A DNA stretch of 7,304 bases from Fulvivirga aurantia. GTDB taxonomy: Bacteria; Bacteroidota; Bacteroidia; Cytophagales; Cyclobacteriaceae. The stretch covers positions 1 to 7,304 of the forward strand of contig NZ_SMMD01000754.1 in NCBI RefSeq assembly GCF_009711475.1, given 5' to 3'. The notes below the pieces were generated by a model. The model was not told where the DNA came from. It did no database searches and saw only the letters and a list, made by a program, of their open reading frames with translations. The stretch's first letter is position 1, and every line of letters begins with the position of its first letter. The position numbers and the translations under genes are program-made. Below, piece by piece: positions 1 through 6,598 of the stretch.

Positions 1-1880
1 ACCTGCCGGTACTCTCTATTCAGCCATCTAATGACATGACCATTATACCACAAACTGACTGTATTCCAGAAAATGGAAGTGCAACTGTTAATTTTGTGAA
101 AGAAGATGGAACTCAATTTGCCTCAGGCGGATATACTTTTGAGTTTTTCGATGTTAACATGAATAGTATTCAGGGGCCTTCAGCATCAAATACAATTTCA
201 AATCAGGCTGCTGGAGACTATTTTGTACAAGCCACCAACAGTACTTCTAGTTGTCAAACTTCTATGGTAAGCATTACAATAGCTGATGCTACAAGTTTAC
301 CGCAAGTCGAGGCTATTGCAGTTTCTCCAACGACAAATTGTGATACAGCCGATCCAAATGGACGAATTGAAGTAACAGCTGACGGAACCGTTGCAGGTTA
401 CTCGTTTGAATGGTTGAATACACCAAATCTTGAAATGAGTAATATCGCAACTGACTTGGATTCAGGTGCATATCAGGTACGCGTTACTAATATTTCAACT
501 GGATGTGTAACTACCTCTGAATTTATTGTAGATGTTGCAATAGAATTCCCACAAGTCATAGCCTCATCACAAAATATCAAAAGTTGTATAGCGCCAGATG
601 GCAGGTTAGTCGCTCAAATCTCTAACCTGGCCGGTAGTTATGATTTTAACTGGGAGCGATTAGATGAGTCTTCAAACTCTTACCAACCTTACGCGACTGG
701 CGATATTCTCACAGGAGTTCCTGAAGGTATTTATCGCGTACAGGCAACTGATCCTACTGCACCACTATGTGCTTCTGAGTATGTTTATGACACTATTTCT
801 ATAGCCACAGAAGTGCCTAATCTTGAGATTATTGTCAACAACCCGCAACAATTCTGTGATCCTGATAATCCGAATGGTTCAACTGCTATATCTGCATATT
901 TTGTTGATGAAGAGGACGGTGATAGTATCGAGGTTACTCAAGACTATACCATTGAATGGTATAAAAGTTCCGACCCTTCTACAAGTGTGAATACAGGTAG
1001 AAAATTCACAAATGCAGAGGCTGTTCAGTACAATATCACACTCACTCACTTTAGTACAGGGTGTATAGAGAATGCCACTATTGAGATCCCGGAAGAACTC
1101 ATACAGGTCCAAACACCTGACATAACGATCACACAGGAAATGATCAGCTGTCTATCACCAAATGGAGCCGCCAATGCTTCTATAAACGATGAAACAGAGC
1201 AATATACATTTAATTGGTACCTGGGTGAAGTTGATAGTACTGCCGAGTTTACAGGAAGTGCCATTACTACACTAGATGTAGCCACTTATTCGGTAACGGC
1301 CACGGACACTTTATCAAAATGTGTATCTGAGCCAGTAGTAATTGAGTTTCCTGATGGCCGTGAAGTACCTAAGTTGACCTTTGATATTAAAAACGAATTG
1401 TGTGAAACTGAGAATGGTACTGTTTCTATTGATATCGACTCTAAATTTGAAATTGTAAGTGTAGAGTGGGAAACCCCACAAGGCGTAATAAATGCACCAA
1501 TGATTTCAAATTATCCTGCCGGAGATTATTCCGTAATGTTGACTGACGTAAATGGCTGTTCTTATACCGAAACCTTTAGCATAGAAGCGGATATTAACGT
1601 ATTTAACGGATTATCACCAAATGGAGATGGTGTCAATGACGAATGGGAAATTGGTTGCATTGATGACTTTTTAAATAATAATGTTAAAATCTTCAATAGA
1701 TCAGGGGCACTGGTGTACGAAGTAGATCAATATAACAACAGTGAAATAATTTTCAGAGGTGAGGGTAATAGGGGAATTTATATTGGCAATCAGGAGTTAC
1801 CTGATGGTACATATTTTTATGTAATCGATAAAGGAAATGGCGACCAACAGTTGACCGGATTTATTGAACTATTTAGATAA
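1..1880 (+). CDS. Secreted repeat surface protein with T9SS type B C-terminal sorting domain, 5' end outside window
   Basis: This is the 3' part of a large extracellular protein; the reading frame is open from base 3, so the true start is upstream. The first in-frame ATG, at 36, is probably not the start, because the codons before it (LPVLSIQPSND) match the hydrophobic-Pro linker that precedes later repeats. Residue numbers here count from that Met. The visible part has six repeats (about residues 6-518), each with two cysteines, a PNG-like turn, an aromatic Y-x-F/I-x-W strand and a G-x-Y-x-V strand. This resembles SprB-type/Ig-like repeats. Residues 519-614 are a gliding-motility-associated CTD (LSPNGDGVNDEW, KIFNRSGALVYE, LPDGTYFYVI, terminal R). 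By family knowledge such proteins cross the inner membrane by Sec and the outer membrane by the T9SS. A PorP/SprF gene follows after 6 bases. An adhesin or stalk role is inferred; no catalytic domain is visible, but one could lie in the missing N-terminal part. Confidence 0.9.
   Translation, partial: LPVLSIQPSNDMTIIPQTDCIPENGSATVNFVKEDGTQFASGGYTFEFFDVNMNSIQGPSASNTISNQAAGDYFVQATNSTSSCQTSMVSITIADATSLPQVEAIAVSPTTNCDTADPNGRIEVTADGTVAGYSFEWLNTPNLEMSNIATDLDSGAYQVRVTNISTGCVTTSEFIVDVAIEFPQVIASSQNIKSCIAPDGRLVAQISNLAGSYDFNWERLDESSNSYQPYATGDILTGVPEGIYRVQATDPTAPLCASEYVYDTISIATEVPNLEIIVNNPQQFCDPDNPNGSTAISAYFVDEEDGDSIEVTQDYTIEWYKSSDPSTSVNTGRKFTNAEAVQYNITLTHFSTGCIENATIEIPEELIQVQTPDITITQEMISCLSPNGAANASINDETEQYTFNWYLGEVDSTAEFTGSAITTLDVATYSVTATDTLSKCVSEPVVIEFPDGREVPKLTFDIKNELCETENGTVSIDIDSKFEIVSVEWETPQGVINAPMISNYPAGDYSVMLTDVNGCSYTETFSIEADINVFNGLSPNGDGVNDEWEIGCIDDFLNNNVKIFNRSGALVYEVDQYNNSEIIFRGEGNRGIYIGNQELPDGTYFYVIDKGNGDQQLTGFIELFR
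51..1589 (+). repeat. Six tandem Cys-paired Ig/SprB-like protein repeats
   Basis: These are degenerate protein-level repeats inside the secreted protein, about 66-98 residues each. Counting residues from the ATG at 36, the cysteine pairs are C9/C73, C102/C157, C184/C245, C274/C343, C372/C429 and C456/C508. The first Cys is followed closely by PENG, DPNG, PDG, NPNG, SPNG or TENG. The second Cys follows a G-x-Y-x-V-like strand and usually a T/S-rich turn (STGC, NGC). The linkers mostly contain a hydrophobic-Pro step (LPQV, FPQV, VPNL, TPDI, VPKL). Intramolecular disulfides are inferred from the regular pairing. The linker at the left edge suggests at least one more repeat upstream. The DNA is well diverged, so this is not a recent tandem duplication. 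Confidence 0.75.
1590..1877 (+). other. T9SS type B sorting domain (gliding motility-associated CTD, CHU_C-like)
   Basis: The last 96 residues of the secreted protein carry the classic landmarks of the type B CTD. These are a SPNGDGVND turn, a long strand with V-K-I-F-N-R-S-G, an A-L-V-Y-E strand, LPDGTYFYVI and a final strand ending in Arg (FIELFR). The usual W/F-D-G-K segment before the L-P-D-G-T-Y block is replaced by a longer insert around FRGEGNRGIYIGNQ. By family knowledge this domain directs export through the T9SS. Type B substrates such as SprB of Flavobacterium johnsoniae need a PorP/SprF-like partner, which matches the gene immediately downstream. A single Cys (C541) is present in this domain. 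Confidence 0.9.
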
Positions 1881-1886
1881 TCACTA

Positions 1887-2795
1887 ATGCGTAAGTATTT
1901 ACTTTTAAGTCTACTCATATTCATCGCTAGCAATAGCATACAAGCACAACAAAAAAGCGTAATAACGCAGTACAATTATAATGGGCTTTTGTTAAACCCA
2001 GCCTATGCGGGGAATCAAAACAGACTTACTGTTAATATGCTTTTTAGAAAGCAATGGGTAAATTTTGATGGTGCCCCTTCTACAAAAGTATTTAGCGCCC
2101 ACACAGCCACTAGAAATAAAAGAGTAGGATTAGGTTTTTTATTATCAAATGACCAAATAGGCGTCCATGATGATATTGGCTTCTACGGCATGTATGCTTA
2201 TAAAATTCCATTCGGAAGAGGAAATTTAGCCTTCGGAATTCAAGGTGGTTTTAATTACTTAAATAGTGGTTTTGATAGATTAAATTTACGTCAAAATAAT
2301 GATGTCGTTTTTTCAACATTTAATCAAAAATTTAATCCAAATGTAGGTACAGGCCTGTTTTACAGTACCAAGCGCTCATATCTTGGTCTTTCAGTTCCCT
2401 ATTTATTAGAAAACAGTATTATACGAAATGGGTCAGGGTTGAGTGATGCCAAGGAATCAAGATACTACTTTTTAACCGGGGGTAAAGTAATGAAGCTGCA
2501 AGACAATCTAATGTTCAAACCTTCGACTCTTATACGCTATCAGGTTGGCTCTCCTGTAGGGTTTGATTTAAATGCAAACTTTTTCATTGATGACATTCTC
2601 AATGTCGGAGTATCTTATAGAAGTTCTGATGCTATAAGTGCTATGTTTGCAATCAATTTAAATAGCAATGCGATTTTCGGATATGCATATGATCATACAT
2701 TATCCGACATTGGTGGGTACTCTAATGGCTCCCATGAGTTTATGTTAATTTATCACATAAACTTGTTCAATGAGCTTTGTCACGCATACTTTTAA
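1887..2795 (+). CDS. PorP/SprF family type IX secretion outer-membrane protein
   Basis: A complete 302-residue outer-membrane protein, predicted to be a beta-barrel. Residues 1-20 form a Sec signal peptide: basic MRK, a hydrophobic core, then SIQA before Gln21. The mature N-terminus has family hallmarks: Q-Y-x-Y-N-x-L-L-L-NPAYAG (residues 28-42), then RKQWVNFDGAPST (54-66). The C-terminus has the G-S-H-E-F-M-L-x-Y-H-I-N-L-F block and ends in aromatic YF, as barrel proteins often do. Length is normal for the family (about 300). The start follows the upstream stop by 6 bases, so the two genes are almost certainly co-transcribed. Family members are linked to secretion or surface attachment of adjacent type B CTD cargo, and this one is best read as the dedicated partner of the repeat protein. 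It is probably not PorP of the core machine, since it stands with a cargo gene rather than porK/L/M/N. No gene symbol is given because paralogues are numerous. Confidence 0.92.
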   Translation: MRKYLLLSLLIFIASNSIQAQQKSVITQYNYNGLLLNPAYAGNQNRLTVNMLFRKQWVNFDGAPSTKVFSAHTATRNKRVGLGFLLSNDQIGVHDDIGFYGMYAYKIPFGRGNLAFGIQGGFNYLNSGFDRLNLRQNNDVVFSTFNQKFNPNVGTGLFYSTKRSYLGLSVPYLLENSIIRNGSGLSDAKESRYYFLTGGKVMKLQDNLMFKPSTLIRYQVGSPVGFDLNANFFIDDILNVGVSYRSSDAISAMFAINLNSNAIFGYAYDHTLSDIGGYSNGSHEFMLIYHINLFNELCHAYF

Positions 2796-2808
2796 CAACT
2801 CGCCATCA

Positions 2809-3063
2809 TTAATGATAATGGCCATGTTCTTCTGACCACACTTTGCCTGCAGGTGCCGGACCATCAGGCTTCGTAACATTTCCTCTATTATTCATATCTA
2901 TAACAAAGTTGGCGATAGCTATTAACACAAAAACCAATAGAATCAGACCTATTAAATAGGTTCTATTCCTCGCTCCTTTTTGAGTCTCCATCTTTTGATG
3001 ACAGTTTTTGTACTTTTTCCCACTTCCGCAAGGGCATGGTTCGTTTCTTCCTACTTCACTCAT
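2809..3063 (-). CDS. Small membrane-anchored SEC-C zinc-binding motif protein
   Basis: An 84-residue protein read from the ATG at 3063. A longer TTG start at 3111 is possible, but it would lie upstream of the predicted promoter -10 and adds 16 residues with no domain match. Residues 5-22 ([18 protein letters not shown]) are a textbook SEC-C motif, C-P-C-x8-C-H, which binds zinc in the SecA C-terminus and many other proteins. Residues 35-55 are a strong transmembrane helix. The tail (56-84) is short and ends in [14 protein letters not shown]. With basic residues between motif and helix, the SEC-C end is probably cytoplasmic and the tail periplasmic (inferred from the positive-inside rule). Function is unknown; a chaperone- or ribosome-associated role would be speculation. 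It converges on the PorP/SprF gene and diverges from hrpB. Confidence 0.85.
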   Translation of the reverse strand: MSEVGRNEPCPCGSGKKYKNCHQKMETQKGARNRTYLIGLILLVFVLIAIANFVIDMNNRGNVTKPDGPAPAGKVWSEEHGHYH

Positions 3064-3091
3064 TTGGTTTATAGCTTTTGTTAGTGAATTT

Positions 3092-3121
3092 AATATAATA
3101 AATATTCCCAATGTTTGTCAA
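3092..3121 (-). promoter_or_regulatory. Candidate promoter for the SEC-C gene
   Basis: On the minus strand TTGACA (3121-3116) is followed after 18 bases by TATATT (3097-3092). Transcription would begin near 3085, giving a leader of about 20 bases before the ATG at 3063. The spacing also fits the Bacteroidota pattern of TTG, then about 20 bases, then TAnnTT, but the terminal TG of TAnnTTTG is missing. The region is AT-rich, so a chance match is possible. The position supports the 84-residue start over the upstream TTG. Confidence 0.4.
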
Positions 3122-3154
3122 TAAATAATGGCGAATAGACCCTCAACAATTATT

Positions 3155-3162
3155 TACCTTTG
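3155..3162 (+). promoter_or_regulatory. Candidate Bacteroidota-type -7 box (TAccTTTG) for hrpB
   Basis: TACCTTTG matches the Bacteroidota -7 consensus TAnnTTTG exactly and lies 33 bases before the hrpB ATG, which would place the transcript start near 3167 with a leader of roughly 25-30 bases. No good TTG -33 element is seen at the expected 19-21 base distance upstream. It sits in the 132-base region between the divergent SEC-C and hrpB starts. Confidence 0.45.
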
Positions 3163-3195
3163 CAGCCATACTTCTCTTAAGCCCGAGAATACTAT

Positions 3196-5685
3196 ATGAC
3201 ATTCGACTACTCCAACATAGATCTTCCTGTAAAGGAAATAATACCTGAGGTCAAAAAAAGCCTTCAGGATCATACTTCTCTCATTATATCTGCACCTCCC
3301 GGAGTAGGTAAAAGTACTTTACTCCCGCTTGCACTTTTTGAGGAAGAGTGGCTCAATGGCAAAAAGATATTAATGCTAGAGCCCAGAAGATTGGCCGCAA
3401 AGACCATTGCCAACCGTATGGCTTCACTCCTTGGTGAGAATGTCGGAGAAACTGTTGGTTATAGGATAAGATTTGACAATAAAGTCACTTCAAAAACCAA
3501 GATCGAGGTAGTTACTGAAGGTATATTAACCAGAATGCTTCATGGCGACAATGAATTGACAGATGTTGGTATGATCATCTTTGACGAATTTCATGAGCGA
3601 AGTATACATGCAGATGTAGCCCTGGCCTTATCACGGGAGTCTCAACAAGTGCTGAGGCCCGACCTGCGCATTCTTATCATGTCTGCCACGCTGGATATGC
3701 CTATGCTTTCAGCAAAACTGGATAATGCGCCAATTATAGAAAGTAAAGGGCGACAGTACCCTGTCGACATCATATACACAAACAACCAGGATATGATGCT
3801 CTTGCCAGAAATGACTAGCAGGACAGTGATTCGGGCAGCCAAAGAGCAAAAAGGTGATATTTTGGTTTTTCTTCCCGGCCAGGGTGAAATAAAGAAAACA
3901 GAAGAAATTCTGAAAAAAGAATTGTCAGATTTTGCCATTCACCCCCTCTATGGTCAGCTGCCATGGAATAAGCAATATGCGGCCATCATGCCAGACAAAA
4001 ATGGCAAACGCAAAGTAGTCTTGGCTACTTCCATTGCGGAAACGAGTTTGACCATCGAAGGTATAACCGTTGTAGTCGATTGTGGGTACGGAAGAGCTTC
4101 AAAGTTTGATCCTAACTCCGGTTTATCACGATTAGAAACTATTCAGATATCTAAAGATTCGGCAGACCAACGCGCTGGGCGAGCAGGTCGACTAAGCGCG
4201 GGTACTTGTTATCGTATGTGGTCTAAGGCCACCCAGCTTCACTTACAAGATCACCGTACACCTGAAATTGAAGAGGCAGACCTGGCACCCTTGGCACTCG
4301 ATCTGGCTCAATGGGGCATCAATGATGTCAATCAACTTACCTGGTTGTCAACTCCACCAGCAGGACATCTCTTTCAAGCGTACGATGTTTTAGAAGAGCT
4401 CGGAGCTTTGGAAGATGGCTCCATCACTGACCATGGAAAAGAAATTCATCAACTACCTTGTCACCCACGGATTGCTCATATGCTCATAAAAGCTGATCTG
4501 ATTGACCTACTCCCACTAGCTACAGACATAGCAGCGGTGATTGAGGAAAAAGATCCATTGGCCAAAGACGCAGGCATTGACGTAAACCTTCGAATAGAGG
4601 CCTTGAGGCGCTACAGGAGCAGAAATAGCAGTGGTGGAAAATTTGGACGTATAGAAAAAGTGGCCAATCAATACAGGAGAATGTTTGATGCCGAAGTTGA
4701 TAATAATGCATATGATGTTTTTGAGGCAGGACTTTTACTTGCCTATGCCTACCCCGAACGAATAGCCTCTTCCCGACCGGGCAACAATGCTCAATTTCAA
4801 TTGGCAAATGGCAAATATGCTATGGCCGGTCATAGAGACGATCTGGCACACGAACCGTGGTTGGCGGTGGCCCACATCGATGCCCGTGATGGTATGGGTA
4901 AGATATTTATGGCCGCTCCGCTCAATCCGAAAGATCTAGCACCCATGGTGGTCGAAAAAGAAATCATTACCTGGGATACAAAAAAGGGCGGGCTTATAGC
5001 GTCTAAAGATTTGCGAATAGGCTCGATAGTTTTGAGGAGCACGCCCCTTCCCCAACCTGATGATAGTAAGTTAATCAAGGCCATTTGTACTGCGGTAAAA
5101 GCGGAAGGCAAAAACCTATTAAATTTTGATGATTCGGTCACACAATGGCAAAATAGAGTGATGAGTTTGAAAAAATGGAATACCGGAGATAACTGGCCTG
5201 ACGTAAGCATCACAACGCTACTCGCTACATGTGATAAATGGCTAAGTCCTTATCTAAATAATATAAAGAGCCCGGAAGATCTTAAGAAAATAGACTTGGT
5301 AAATGTGTTACATCACAATTTAGATTATGAACTTCAAGAGAAATTGGACCGTTTGGCTCCACAAAAAATGGAAGTACCAACTGGCTCTCAGATTAAAATA
5401 GAATACAAAGCTACTGGCGAGCCACCCATTTTAGCAGTAAGACTACAAGAGGTTTTCGGACTTACCGAAACCCCAACTGTAAACAATGGCAATACTTCTG
5501 TGTTGATGCATCTGTTATCTCCCGGCTTTAAGCTGGTGCAGATTACGGGAGATTTAAAAAGCTTTTGGAGTGACGCTTATTTTGAGGTAAAAAAGGACCT
5601 CAAACGAAGATACCCAAAGCATGAATGGCCCGATGACCCTTTAAAGGCTGAGCCGATAAGAGGGGTGAAAAAGAAACAGAAGTAG
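3196..5685 (+). CDS. hrpB: ATP-dependent RNA helicase-like protein HrpB
   Basis: A complete 829-residue DExH-box helicase of the HrpB family (E. coli HrpB is about 810). Domain 1 has Walker A APPGVGKST (residues 33-41), motif II as DEFH (130-133) followed by ERS, and SAT (163-165). DEFH rather than DEAH is usual for HrpB. Domain 2 has the motif V segment LATSIAETSLTIEG and motif VI QRAGRAGR (325-332). A winged-helix/HA2-like region follows from about residue 350. The HrpB-specific C-terminal domain is recognisable by APQKMEVPTGS (721-731), EPPILAVRLQEVFG (742-755) and YPKHEWPDDPLKAEP near the end. All core motifs look intact, so it should be an active NTPase. The cellular role of HrpB is poorly defined even in model bacteria; nucleic-acid remodelling is inferred from the family. 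It starts 132 bases from the divergent SEC-C gene and has its own candidate promoter. No strong Shine-Dalgarno is seen. Confidence 0.96.
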   Translation: MTFDYSNIDLPVKEIIPEVKKSLQDHTSLIISAPPGVGKSTLLPLALFEEEWLNGKKILMLEPRRLAAKTIANRMASLLGENVGETVGYRIRFDNKVTSKTKIEVVTEGILTRMLHGDNELTDVGMIIFDEFHERSIHADVALALSRESQQVLRPDLRILIMSATLDMPMLSAKLDNAPIIESKGRQYPVDIIYTNNQDMMLLPEMTSRTVIRAAKEQKGDILVFLPGQGEIKKTEEILKKELSDFAIHPLYGQLPWNKQYAAIMPDKNGKRKVVLATSIAETSLTIEGITVVVDCGYGRASKFDPNSGLSRLETIQISKDSADQRAGRAGRLSAGTCYRMWSKATQLHLQDHRTPEIEEADLAPLALDLAQWGINDVNQLTWLSTPPAGHLFQAYDVLEELGALEDGSITDHGKEIHQLPCHPRIAHMLIKADLIDLLPLATDIAAVIEEKDPLAKDAGIDVNLRIEALRRYRSRNSSGGKFGRIEKVANQYRRMFDAEVDNNAYDVFEAGLLLAYAYPERIASSRPGNNAQFQLANGKYAMAGHRDDLAHEPWLAVAHIDARDGMGKIFMAAPLNPKDLAPMVVEKEIITWDTKKGGLIASKDLRIGSIVLRSTPLPQPDDSKLIKAICTAVKAEGKNLLNFDDSVTQWQNRVMSLKKWNTGDNWPDVSITTLLATCDKWLSPYLNNIKSPEDLKKIDLVNVLHHNLDYELQEKLDRLAPQKMEVPTGSQIKIEYKATGEPPILAVRLQEVFGLTETPTVNNGNTSVLMHLLSPGFKLVQITGDLKSFWSDAYFEVKKDLKRRYPKHEWPDDPLKAEPIRGVKKKQK

Positions 5686-5734
5686 TACAATTAAGCTGTA
5701 AATTTTCGTTTAGTTCAAGTACCTTAGATAGTAT

Positions 5735-6598
5735 ATGACAAAACTCAATTTCACAATAACTGGCAAAACATATATCCTTTCACTTTTAATATTCATTGTC
5801 TCCGGACACCACGCGGTCGGCCAGGATGCCAGTCGCATTGCAAAATCGATGTTTGAGAAATCGAAACAGATAAAAACATTGTCATATACGATGATCAAGC
5901 AAGAGCAGATCGATGGCGAACTGCAAAAGCAAATTGCCAAAGTAAAACTTCAGCGTGAGCCTTTTATGGTGTATACCAAGCAGATTGAACCCGAAGAAGG
6001 GCTTGAAGTTTTATACAAAGGTGGAGATAAAACAGCTTTGATTAACCCTAACGGTTTTCCGTGGTTTAATGTAAAGCTTGATCCGAAAGGTAGCAAGATG
6101 ACCAAAGATCAACATCACACCATCATGGACTCTGGCTTTGACCGATTCATATCTATACTGGAACATCTGTTTCAAAAATATGAAGATCAAATAGGCTCGA
6201 TTACTTCGGTATCCGATTACACTACAAAAGATGGTAAGAGTTGTTGGAAACTGTCATTCGAAAATCCACAATATAAAATCATAGATTATAAAGTTAAAGC
6301 CAACGAAGATTTACTAGATATCGGTTATAAAAACTACATTTCTGCTTATATGATTATGCAGCTAAATGATGATGTCGATAGCTATGATGATGTAAGCGAA
6401 GGCCAGATTATCAGCATACCAAATGACTACTCGGCTAAAATGGATTTGCTGATAGACAAACAATTAATGGTACCTGTAGACATCGAAGTTTACGTAGATA
6501 ATGCACTGTTTGAGCACTATCAATTTACTAACATCAACATAGATCCAACCATCAAACAAGTTGAGTTTACATCTTCTTATGAAGGGTACGGCTTTTAA
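5735..6598 (+). CDS. Secreted LolA-like/DUF1571-type protein with internal LysM-like module
   Basis: A 287-residue exported protein. Residues 1-29 are a signal peptide: charged start, hydrophobic core YILSLLIFIVSG, then AVG before Gln30. There is no lipobox Cys, so it is probably periplasmic. The mature part (about 31-184 and 233-287) resembles the DUF1571/LolA-like half-barrel: an N-terminal helix, a YTMIKQE strand, P-F-M-V-Y-T-K, EGLEVLYK, W-F-N-V-K, a helix around HHTIMDSGFDRFI, CWKLSFENP, and a late DKQLMVPVDIEVY strand pair. Inserted at 185-229 is a 45-residue segment with LysM spacing. LolA-like proteins carry lipoproteins or other hydrophobic ligands in the periplasm; the LysM would tether this one to peptidoglycan (inference). 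It lies 49 bases after hrpB without a clear terminator between, so read-through is possible. It overlaps convergent yaaA by 4 bases. The exact ligand is unknown. Confidence 0.8.
   Translation: MTKLNFTITGKTYILSLLIFIVSGHHAVGQDASRIAKSMFEKSKQIKTLSYTMIKQEQIDGELQKQIAKVKLQREPFMVYTKQIEPEEGLEVLYKGGDKTALINPNGFPWFNVKLDPKGSKMTKDQHHTIMDSGFDRFISILEHLFQKYEDQIGSITSVSDYTTKDGKSCWKLSFENPQYKIIDYKVKANEDLLDIGYKNYISAYMIMQLNDDVDSYDDVSEGQIISIPNDYSAKMDLLIDKQLMVPVDIEVYVDNALFEHYQFTNINIDPTIKQVEFTSSYEGYGF
6287..6421 (+). other. LysM-like module inserted inside the LolA/DUF1571-like fold
   Basis: Residues 185-229 of the secreted protein follow the LysM pattern. A Y-x-V strand (YKV) leads into an E-D-x-L-x-x-I-x helix (EDLLDIGYKNY), then I-S-x-Y-x-I-M-x-L-N (second helix ending in Asn211), then V-x-E-G-Q-x-I-x-IP (VSEGQIISIP). 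The 45-residue length is typical of one LysM. The usual G of the GDTL/GETL turn is replaced by Asn190, so it is a divergent copy. By family knowledge LysM binds GlcNAc-containing polymers such as peptidoglycan. The flanking segments (CWKLSFENP before, DKQLMVPVDIEVY after) read as consecutive strands of the host fold, so the module is an internal insertion and not a terminal fusion. Confidence 0.65.

Noticed and set aside
879..1285. Minus-strand open frames of 77 and 79 codons inside the repeat protein gene
   Set aside because: They lie antisense to a clear coding region with family motifs; their translations are low-complexity, Cys/Ser-rich and match nothing recognisable.
3642..5213. Three minus-strand open frames inside hrpB (95-127 codons)
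   Set aside because: All are antisense shadows of an intact helicase whose motifs are continuous through the region; no start signals or recognisable domains.
5720..5727. TACCTTAG resembling a -7 box before the secreted LolA-like gene
   Set aside because: It lacks the TTTG end, has no TTG at the expected distance upstream, and would leave almost no leader before the ATG at 5735. It is too weak to call a promoter.
5710..5940. Minus-strand open frame of 76 codons over the start of the secreted LolA-like gene
   Set aside because: It is antisense to a convincing signal peptide and mature N-terminus, and its own translation shows no domain.
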